64,000 nt of DNA from Lepidurus packardi (taxonomy: Eukaryota; Arthropoda; Branchiopoda; Notostraca; Triopsidae): contig JAKZAN010000004.1 in the NCBI GenBank assembly GCA_023053545.1, positions 11,532,001 to 11,596,000 on the forward strand, read 5' to 3'. Under the pieces are notes generated by a model, which did not search any database, was not told where the DNA came from, and was given only the letters and a program-made list of their open reading frames with translations. The translations under genes were made by a program, and so were the position numbers. Positions 23,201-31,364 of this stretch are shown here, in pieces (position 1 is the stretch's first letter; each line of letters starts with the position of its first letter).

Positions 23201-24560
23201 GTACGCCAAAATGGCTTTTACAGAGTGAACTACTTACCCGAAGATTGGCATGCCCTTTCTGATATCTTGAGAAAACAGCATAACGTAAGTTTGATCAGTT
23301 TTCTGTTAAAATTATTGTCTATTTATTTATTTATTTGTTACTGTGACACTTTGCAGCTTCTCTCTCCGGCTGATCGCTCAGGACTCTTGGATGATGTTTT
23401 CAACTTGGCTGACGCTGGTTTAACTCCGTTTAGCATCGCTTTGAACATGTCGCTCTATTTGGGGAAAGAAACACATGCTGTGCCTTGGAATAGTGCGAGT
23501 AGCAAACTGCGTGGCATTTTGCACTTACTAGACTCCAGTCCCGTCTACCCGCGTTTCCGAGTAAGGGCAAAAAACACATTTTACTCATTAATTACTTCAT
23601 TGTACGTCTTATTACTGGCAGAAATTCTTATTGTCCATCGTGAAAGAGGCGTTTGCTATGTTGGGTTGGGAGGACAAGGGCGAATTTTTAGACAAGTGAG
23701 TAAAAATCAAAGGAGAAAATAAGTTAAGAATGTTACAATTATGGGATTAATAAGGATGCTGCGATCAACCGTGATTCATTTGGCGTGCGAAGTGGGTTAC
23801 GAGCCGTGTTTGGGAGGTGCTTTGGAGAAGCTTAACGAGTGGATCAAGGACAGCAGTTTCGACCTGCCACCCAATATTCGCAGCTTGGTTTACCGCTACG
23901 GAATGGCCAAATCAACCGATCCTCACGTGTGGGAGACTATGTGGTCTCGCTACTTGGCTGAGCCCAACGCACAAGAAAAGGTCAGGTTATTGCAAGCTTT
24001 GGCTTGCACCAAAGAGCCCTGGCTCTTAAACCAGTACATGAATCTGGCCAAAAACCCCGCGTTTATTCGCTCGCAAGATTTCTTTTCAGCACTTCAGTAC
24101 GTGGCGGACAATCCTGTTGGACAGCCCATAGTTTGGGATTTCATTCGGTAACTTTGGAATTTTTTCTGCAATTTTCTCGCGCTTTTTGCTGCTCAGTACG
24201 TAGGTAATCTAATTAATGAATTAATAGATCCGAATGGGAGTACCTGGTGGATCGATTCACGTTAAATGACCGTAATTTAGGACGCTTGGTCATGTACGTG
24301 TCAAGTGGGTTTACCACCAAGGCCAAACTCAAAGAAGTAAAACCAACAAAGATAGATTGTAACACTTTGTGTCTATGTGGAAGTTTAATTTCGCTGTCTT
24401 TGGTTCATAGATCGAGTATTTCTTTGCGGAATATCCTGAAGCTGGAGCTGGAGCACGTGCGCGTCAACAAGCCTTGGAAACTGTTCACAATAACATTCGG
24501 TGGCTACAAAAGAACGAGAAATCTGTCAGCAACTGGTTGGAGGAGCATGGCTTTGTGTAA
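14206..24560 (+). CDS. Type II membrane M1-family zinc aminopeptidase (aminopeptidase N-like)
   Basis: Fifteen exons (14206-14873, 15122-15269, 20527-20785, 21510-21680, 21799-21896, 21963-22097, 22508-22636, 22712-22890, 22972-23060, 23157-23284, 23357-23560, 23622-23695, 23755-24147, 24228-24336, 24411-24560) give 977 residues with one open frame. A short cytoplasmic head is followed by one transmembrane anchor (about 12-34), a Ser/Asn/Thr-rich stalk (36-90) and the M1 catalytic domain. Zinc ligands are HELVH at 405-409 and the glutamate of NEGF at 428; the transition-state tyrosine is in SISYKKGA (491). The exopeptidase motif reads GAMEH (369-373), not the usual GAMEN. The C-terminal ERAP1-like domain is complete ([16 protein letters not shown] end). 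Intron 2 is 5.26 kb and contains a satellite array and a complete opposite-strand gene. The exact subfamily (APN, APA or TRH-degrading) cannot be settled by eye. Confidence 0.93.
15290..17050. repeat. AT-rich tandem array, about 11 copies of a 150-160-bp unit
   Basis: The marker GATAAATAATTC recurs near 15451, 15604, 15764, 15922, 16071, 16227, 16378, 16529, 16686, 16843 and 16998, a period of 149-160 bp. Each unit also contains GAATTTACAGAAAAATTGAT and TTGCACAGAAAAATGATTTT. Copies differ by small indels and a few substitutions, with two or three alternating subtypes. The array fills the left third of aminopeptidase intron 2 and stops about 90 bp before the 3' end of the nested gene. Confidence 0.92.
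17108..17113 (-). promoter_or_regulatory. Polyadenylation signal of the nested gene
   Basis: The minus strand reads AATAAA 31 bp past the stop codon at 17144, giving a very short 3' untranslated region. Its position supports the predicted end of the nested gene. Confidence 0.6.
17144..20339 (-). CDS. Secreted Pro/Gln/Met-rich low-complexity protein nested in the aminopeptidase intron
   Basis: Family not recognised. Exons in transcript order are 20339-20333, 20203-19972, 19065-18988 and 18896-17144, giving 689 residues. The first exon encodes only MK plus one base. The N-terminus [20 protein letters not shown] is a signal peptide, ending near the VQAAA-VRF cleavage-like site (about residue 30). 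A mixed acidic segment (35-130) follows, then Pro/Gln-rich sequence with about a dozen repeats of the QQSTIQQ / QQPTMPQ type (residues near 200-310). The rest is Phe/Met/Pro/Gly-rich ([20 protein letters not shown]) with Asn-Gln-Pro-rich tails. Such composition fits an extracellular matrix, cuticle, egg-envelope or mineral-associated protein; this is inference. A TATA box lies about 50 bp upstream and AATAAA 31 bp downstream. The whole gene sits inside intron 2 of the opposite-strand aminopeptidase. Confidence 0.85.
19195..19690. repeat. Minisatellite of about 107 bp inside intron 2 of the nested gene
   Basis: The marker AAGCCGGGCTAACGGC recurs near 19281, 19388, 19495 and (as AAGCCCGGCTAACGGC) 19586, with a more diverged copy at the left. 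The unit also contains GCGAGCGAGAGGACAGACGC and GTGCGGAGGCGTGGCGAAAG. It is far more GC-rich than the surrounding intron. Confidence 0.88.
20389..20395 (-). promoter_or_regulatory. TATA box of the nested secreted-protein gene
   Basis: The minus strand reads GGCTATAAAATCC. About 34 bp downstream lies CTTCAGATT, which fits an arthropod initiator (TCAGT-like), and the start codon is at 20339. The spacing is what a TATA-dependent core promoter requires. Confidence 0.65.
20885..21573. repeat. Partial tandem duplication covering intron 3 and the start of aminopeptidase exon 4
   Basis: Two related blocks run about 20885-21280 and 21309-21573. Both contain the GACTATCTTAT motif, ACTAGTTAAGTTTATTTATG, a TTTTTGA(A)n acceptor tract and the start of exon 4. 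The left copy carries an extra approximately 130 bp of ATGATTTT-rich sequence. The left exon copy breaks off after 61 bp. Confidence 0.85.
21220..21280 (+). pseudogene. Pseudo-exon: truncated copy of aminopeptidase exon 4
   Basis: These 61 bp after an AG acceptor match the first 61 bp of the true exon (21510-21570) with one change, which turns the tryptophan after GAMEH into leucine. Homology ends at GTGACCTT, before the HELVH zinc site. No donor follows, so using this exon would lead into stops in the intron. It is a remnant of local duplication. Confidence 0.85.
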
Positions 24561-25133
24561 TAATGCTTTGAGAACAATGAAAAATTGAGAATAATACTTT
24601 GGAAGAGATGGCATGGTTTTAAACATCACGACTTTCATTTTGTCAGTTTATTAGATTACAGTCATTATACTTTTGTCTCCCCAAAGTTAAACAATACAAT
24701 CGAAAAGTCGTTTTCGAACCACACGACTGTCTTAAATTTATTTTTCGTTTTATTGTTGAACGCATTTGGTTTATACCTTAGTTTAGCAATGGCGGCTAGT
24801 ATAAAATTCATTGTTGACGCCTCCCTTGTTTATTTCTTATGAGTTTGAAAAGGAAACCTAGCCTTTCTGGACTATTTAAGAGTGTTATTAAGAGTATTAT
24901 TGTTAAAGAGTGTTGTATTAAAGAGTTTAACAAAAGTCGTTTCGAATTTCCCAATGTTATGAGGCTTTTTTTCATTGTTGACGCCTCAATTGTATGTTTA
25001 GAATTTCCCCCGAAGGCTATGCATGGCTATCTTCCCATGCATGCCATGCATAGCTAAGGTATAAACAGAGCCTTGCATAGTGTTATTAGTATTTCGATTG
25101 GAACTTTCTTAGTTGGTTTGGATGGATAGTTTT
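24561..25133. other. Convergent 3' region between aminopeptidase and the first SMYD gene
   Basis: The 573 bp are AT-rich without a recognisable gene. The TTCATTGTTGACGCCTC phrase occurs twice (24807 and 24973), and an ATGCATGGC / CCATGCATGCC cluster sits at 25018-25055. Confidence 0.5.
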
Positions 25134-26612
25134 TCAAGCGGGAGCAGAATCCATTGCTAACTTAAGTTCTTTTTCAAGCACAGCTGCTAATTTGGAAGCC
25201 CCTGGCTCGAGAACTTTGGCTAATTCAAGCAATTCCGTGCATAGCTGGATCTTCCGTTGGCGAGTGATGTCGTTAAACTCGTCGTAGGTGTACCCCGGGA
25301 AGTTGCCATAAAAGAAGCACAAGTAATATCGCACTCCGGTTAGGATGGCGTGATTACGGTGCAAGTATTTCCCGGTTTTAATCAAGAATTCCTCCATTTC
25401 CATGACGTCATCATAGTCAATGGCATCCGCTTGGGCCTGCAAGATTTTCTCCAAGCCTTCGACCTGGTGCGCCGGGTAAAATTGAGGACACGTTTGGCAT
25501 TGCCAAGCACTGATTTCATCGCAGCTATCTCGCGCCAGCATTACGCCCGCACATTCGGGGCACGTTAACGTGCTTAAGTGGGTACCCAGCTCGGTGGGAT
25601 CTCGACATCTGTCACAAAGGCAACTAAAGAATTTCGTCTGCTTCAGATGCTGCCTCCTGCGCTTGGTATTGTCGAGGGTGTACGTGTAACTCGTAGCAAT
25701 AGTCGTCCCTGCCGGAATATCTACAGCCGCGGAAAATCTTAATCTCTTAGGGGTCTTTGAGTCGTAAACCACATTGGGAACGCAGTGGTGAGCTAATAAA
25801 CACGATTCACTTCCCAGTGCTCGCGCCGTCCTCGCATTATCATCCTCCGCTAAACTGGTCTCCTTGATGTCGACATTAGCTTCCGAGGTAACCACTTCGA
25901 ACGCGTTCACTTCCAAAATGCCGCAGATTTCATGCAGTTCTGCTCCGTTAAACTCGCTCAATTGCCAGTCTTGACGTACCACGTTCACTACGTAGGTTTG
26001 ATCCATGGCCCAAATGGTCGACTGAAAGCGAGCTTCCTTGTGGGCAACCATCGAACGTAACTTTTTGTATTGTTCCGGAGCAGACATCTTCAGTAACGCG
26101 CATCGTAAGGGGGCAATCGCGTCGTAGATCTTGGAATCCGGCCCGAAATCCGAGACTTGGATCTTCAGGCCTTTGCTTTGGAAGTACGTACATTCCGGTA
26201 CATGGTCCACCGCCGTTTCGCATTTCGCGCTGCACAAGGGCCAGTTACACTGCGAACAAGTGTAAGAACCGTCCACAGAAGCGTAACAGCCCAAACAAAT
26301 GGGGGAAGTCGCTTGCTTGGGTCCAATAATCAACGGCAGTTCGTCAATAATGAATTCCCCCGCTTGGATGTCCCTTATCGCTACTAAATACCTGTTACAT
26401 AAAAACAAAACATAAATAAAATGAAATAACTATAAAACAAATAAATGAAATAACTATAAAACAAATAAATGAAATAAAAATGAAATATAAATAAAATGAA
26501 ATAAAAGCAAAACATAAATAGAACCTTTTCTTCAACTTCAGCTATGGAAAGAACCGCGAATGACAAATTACCTTCCGAGAGTATCCGAGGATTGAACTTG
26601 GTAGCAATCCAT
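25134..26612 (-). CDS. SET-domain protein, arthropod SmydA type, lacking an N-terminal MYND finger
   Basis: SMYD proteins carry a SET domain interrupted by zinc-binding MYND sequence; several methylate lysines, while many SmydA members are uncharacterised. Two exons, 26612-26572 and 26391-25134, give 432 residues. The first exon (MDCYQVQSSDTLGR) leads directly into N-SET (YLVAIRDIQAGEFI), so the usual amino-terminal MYND finger is absent unless an unseen upstream exon supplies it. A Cys/His cluster occupies residues 46-81 (CLGCY...CSQC...CSAKC...HVPEC). The SET core shows AHHCVPN (214-220, the family's NHSCxPN) and TIATSY (244-249), followed by post-SET CLCDRC (271-276) and a helical C-terminal domain. 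The S-to-H change in NHSC casts some doubt on full catalytic activity. It is head-to-head with a paralogue at 27710. Confidence 0.85.
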
Positions 26613-27709
26613 TGCTAATCCTTAATTTGCAGGAAAACCGGGAGAAGATTTATGGCTCTTTCGTGAGCAGCTCCGTTTTCATGGAGATACGATAGTTTTG
26701 GCACAACCCGCGTCCACAACACATGCAGCACGGAAAAAGAGCTAAATTTAGCTCTTAAAAGACTCGACGCGTTGGTGTGGTAGCTTCGGGAATCTTCCTT
26801 CACTCTTCAAAAGCTCATTCTTGCACAAGAAAGACTCCAGTCAACGTATTCCCCCCGTAGAATCTATTTCGTTCTGCTTTTCTGGATTTTTTTTTGCAAT
26901 TTTTAACGAAGGATTTATCGTGTTTGAGATTGAGATTCACCTCGAATCTAAGGTAAGCAACTAAATTGGCATACGTTTTTGGTTGAGCAAGGCTGAACTT
27001 GTAAGTCAGAATTCTTGAAATTAATTGAACGAAAGCTTGCTGTCCAAGTTTTGCTTGCAAGCGTTTCTGTCTGTGAGCGCCTGGGGCCCCCGGAAGCTCT
27101 TTTATAAGCGCCCAAGGCGAGTCGCGGACGATTGGTACTGTACCCTGGGTACCTGCCTGTTTGGTTCGTTCAGGTTGTTAGTAACGGGTAAAAAAGAAAA
27201 CAGGAAAAAAGGTTTTGGGAAAGACAGATTAAGAACCTAAAAATACACTGTGTGGGACTCCTCCTGAACCAAAAAAAAAAAAAAAAAAGACTTGGTGGAA
27301 GTGGCATGTGTATATTCCAGCGTGTCACGTTCCGAATTGTCCCTCCTGGAAACTTTGCTCTGCTCCTGGCATTGGTCTTGAACTGCTTTAAATTCTTGTA
27401 GAAACAAACAAGTAACCTCGTTCCAAAGCGAAGGAATAAGAGCTGCTGTACGTTTGTTCCTAGCAAACGCAGTTAATTATAGTCTGTAACGCCTCAAACC
27501 ATGCGGAAGCTTTGGTTCGGAGCCATTGGAACGAATTCATTTTTCTCTATTTGTTCTTCTGCTCTTATTCTGGCTTTCTTTTGACCCAGAATTCTTCGTG
27601 CATTTGTTTTTGTTCTTGTTCATACTCATTGATTTTTGTTTGACCTAGAATTCTTCTTGTATTTGTTTTGTGTGTGACACAAAGGGAGGTACGAATAGCA
27701 GCAGTAACC
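26613..27709. promoter_or_regulatory. Divergent region between the two SMYD paralogues
   Basis: About 1.1 kb lies between the two start codons and must hold both promoters and leaders. It contains a T/A-run near 27271-27288 and AATTCTTC-rich repeats at 27585-27660. No coding sequence was recognised. Confidence 0.5.
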
Positions 27710-29806
27710 ATGCCAGACGTTGACTCGGGTAGTTGTGCCGTTTGTCAAGCAGAGGCGGTGCTTAAATGCGGCAGTTGCCACCGCATCTTCTATTGCAGCA
27801 AAGCTCACCAAAAGGAAGATTGGAAGAAGCATAAGAGCGCTTGCTGTCCTTACAAGATCCACCTCAGTCCGTTGGTGGGGAGACAGCTCCTAGCGAGTCG
27901 GGATCTCAAAGCAGGCGAGGTGATCCTGCAGGAACAGGCGCTTGTCGTTGGCCCGAAGCAAATCACCCCAGCGGTTTGCTTAGGCTGCTACCAACCCGCC
28001 GATGGGTCCTACACGTGTTCTCAATGTGGCTGGCCACTATGCGGGGCGGATTGTCCCGACCGTGCGGTTCACGAACCAGAATGTGGGCTGACCATGCGGT
28101 TCCGCTCGGATCCCATACAGATCCGCCCGGTTCGCCAGGACCACCCGGCGTACCAGAGCGTCACCCTGTTGAGATGTTTATCTTTGAGGGAGAATGATCC
28201 AGCAAAATGGCGTCAACTGTTGGACTTGCAGAGTCATCGTGAAGCGCGACAGAAAGCGGGTTTAGAGGACACTGACCGCGTGGTTATTCTGCGGTTCTTA
28301 CGGGAGCAGGTCCATCTTGATGCCCAGACCTACCCAGATGATCTTATCTTGCAAATCGCCGGCATCATGAATGTAAACAGCTTCGAAATTCCCCTGAAAG
28401 GAGATGGCCTGCAAGGGATCTTCCCTCAGGCGTGTCTTTTGCAACACGACTGCGTTGCCAATGCTGTCAAAACCTTTCAAAACGATGCCAGCGTCGTTAT
28501 TCGAGCAGCTGTGGCCATTAGCAAGGGCGAGGCCATCACCATATCTTATACAGACCCACTTTGGGGCACCATGAATCGGCAAACGCACCTGTTGCAGTCC
28601 AAATTCTTCAAATGTGCTTGTCAGCGATGTCGCGATCCGACCGAATTGGGCACGATGCTCAGCGCCATTCAATGTCCAGTTTGCTCGCAGTCGGAACAGA
28701 CGAGTTACTTATTACCGGCCAATCCATTGAACGACGACGGACTCTGGAAGGGGACCCGCTGCCAACACGCGACATCCACGACCGAGGTCCATAAACTGAT
28801 TGAAAAAGTCGGACAGGATTTGGTAAACATGGGGAAAGGTGACCCCACGGAATGCGAAAAGTTTTTGCAACGATACGAAACCAAGGTCCTGCATCCCCAT
28901 CACTTCTATCTGGTGGACGTGAAGCTGGCGTTAGTACAAATGTATGGCCATATCGAGGGCCAAGAGCTGGTTCACCTTGGTGAGCAGCTGCTGACACGGA
29001 AAGAGCAGCTCTGTTTCCAACTGCTTCAGCTCGTTGACGTCATTGCACCAGGTAAACCCATGGGATCTTTTTTTTGTCTGCATAATTATTTTATCCTTAC
29101 AACTTTGCCGGGAATGGTGGCTAATGCTCTCTTTGTTCGAAAAACAGGTTTGACACGTTTACGAGGTATTCTTCTCTACGAAATGCAAGCCATACTGGCT
29201 CTCAGAAGTCGTCAGATGTGTGTAGAGGGCGGGATTTCCAAAGATGAACTTGTTCACCGCGTTCAAGTAAGATGATTACAATTATCTTTCCATTTATCTC
29301 TTCCTTGAGGACTCGGAGAGCGTAGCTTGTTGCACCCTAGTTGGCGCAAGATGGCATAGCATGTTTTATAGGGGTTGTTACGGTTTCCAATTTGAAAGTT
29401 TTGCTGTTGCTGCTGTCCCTACACAAGTTTTCATTGTTGCTAAGCGAATGGCCGCATTGCCTTAGATTTCGTTGTCGCTGTAGAAGACCAATGAAGGTTT
29501 GGGACACCACGTTGTATGCCACAATAATGAAATGTAACAGTCTAAACCTTGTAGTCGGGCTAGAAAATGGGGTGTTTGTGCCATACTAACATCCCATGTT
29601 ATGCTGTACGGGATGGGAACGAAGCTGTAAGGAGCCGTAGTACTTATATTTGCTCTCCTTTATTTCAGATTGTGAAGAAAATGCTGTTAGAAGCCAGCAA
29701 GATCTTCTCTTGGGAGCCCGACAGCTTAGATGAGCATCGGTTAGGCGAAATTGCGTCGATGGAATTGAAAGATGTTGAATTGTTCCTCCGGAGTTTGCAG
29801 TTCTAG
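27710..29806 (+). CDS. SET and MYND domain protein, arthropod SmydA type
   Basis: This is a paralogue of the adjacent minus-strand gene and a possible lysine methyltransferase; substrate unknown. Exons 27710-29051, 29148-29266 and 29669-29806 encode 532 residues. An amino-terminal MYND finger occupies residues 9-45: C9, C12, C20, C23, C29, H33, H41, C45. The sixth ligand is histidine where the classic finger has cysteine. N-SET (GRQLLASRDLKAGEVI) is at 57-72 and a second Cys/His cluster at 90-125. The SET core has NVNSFEIP, LLQHDCVANAV (244-253) in place of NHSCxPN, and AITISY (275-280). Post-SET is CACQRC (302-307), and the following DPTELGT is shared exactly with the neighbour. The helical C-terminal part runs to the stop. 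The start codon immediately precedes the MYND finger, as usual. Confidence 0.88.
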
Positions 29807-31364
29807 ACCAAAACGTTTTATTTGAATTTGTTTGAGGTGAAGAAGAGGTGGAGTCATGATCGGGGCTTTTGTGGGTGTATATGTGGATGGAAGGAAAGGC
29901 GTATGTTGTATAGTAGAGGATGTGTTTGCAGAGTGCAACAATGCTGGAGGCCATACACGCACACCTTTACCACTGGCTGAGGTTTTCTTATAGCTCTTGC
30001 ACGGTATAATCTCACCTTCTTCTGCTTCCAACCTTTCCAGTTTTTCTCAGACGTAGGAACAGGTTGGTACTACGTCTGGGTGTTGTCCCTCAAAACCTTG
30101 CACAGTTTTAAGATCCCCTTAAGGCTTACATTGTTCTTCCTGGGAGCACCGTTTGAGCGTGAATTCGCTTAGACTAAATAATCTTAATAATATTTGGAAT
30201 TCACAGTATATAATGTCTGCGGTCTGGTAATCCAAGTGTCTAACGTCCGGTCTCTCCGCCAGCGAAAGTATTCCACCCACATTTGCATGGTAAGTAATTA
30301 CAAAACTGAACAAAGATTGTTTAATAGCGCATTTCTTTCCAGGAGTTTTCTCTGTGCTTTAGGGTTATTGTGAGGCAATTAGAAAGTGGTTTACAGTGAA
30401 GTAAAGGGACTCCCGAGTGTCTCCTGTGTTGGTTTGAAATGCATTCAAATGTGTGCAACTTTCGGTTAATGCCCGGTTAACAAAAACACAGACAACTGTC
30501 GAACAATTAGTTTCACGTTTAAACTGTACAGTGTTTGTCTGCATGTTTGCGGTATTCTATAGCTTGTTACGGACTGGTACCGTTTACATTACCCTTTGAG
30601 GCATTACCGGTGTTGTTTCACGTGGAGTGACTGCTGACTGTTATAATTCACCTTTTGGATTAATCTACTACTGAATGAATCCACACAAGGTAAAATCCTT
30701 TGTACTTCGTTTAATGCAAATATTAACTATCTTAAGAAGTCCAAAGTACCAAATAATTTAATAAATGTTAAGTATTTTAATAAATATTAGATAATTTAAT
30801 AATCACTAAACATTCCACTGATAAATATTAGATATCTTGATTTATTCAACATTCAACCTATGTTTTCCTAATTGTTTCTCTATATTTAATAAAGCAATGT
30901 CCAATATTTAACGTTTTAATAGATAATGTGTAATAGAAAACAATAATAAAACTAAAAAAGGATATTGTAATAGATAACAACGGTATAGGCAGTTAGCATG
31001 GGAAATTTCGAAAACACTAACACACACCAGTGCCATCTCTGAATGTTTCGCGTCACTAAGCTAGGGTATATGGAAGAGCCTTTAATCAAAACATTTAACA
31101 GCTATCGAATGTTATCTTAATATTAAAAGAAATATTATAAATATTAAGTACCTCAATGTATCAAAGGTTTGTTTAGATATAAGGATAAGGATTCCAGTCC
31201 AGTCCAAAGGATATCCTTTGGACTGGAATAATCAAAGATTCAACCTTCGTTTTCTAATGACTTTTAAGTATCGACAGAACCAGTTTTCACCATTTGCTGC
31301 TGACAAGACTAATGAGGGCTGCGCTGGCAAGAAATGGATACTTTTTGCTATTCCTCCGTAGAAG
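29807..31364. other. Intergenic region between SMYD and Toll genes
   Basis: This is 1.56 kb without a recognisable gene. The part 30700-31180 is very AT-rich with degenerate TAATAAATATTAGATA repeats. A perfect 30-bp palindrome lies at 31198-31227, probably in the upstream region of the Toll gene. Confidence 0.5.
31198..31227. repeat. Perfect 30-bp palindrome upstream of the Toll gene
   Basis: The sequence is centred on AAAGGATATCCTTT with arms TCCAGTCC and GGACTGGA, and reads identically on both strands over 30 bp. It lies about 140 bp upstream of the first in-frame ATG of the receptor. It could be a dimeric factor site or a foldback remnant. Confidence 0.9.
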
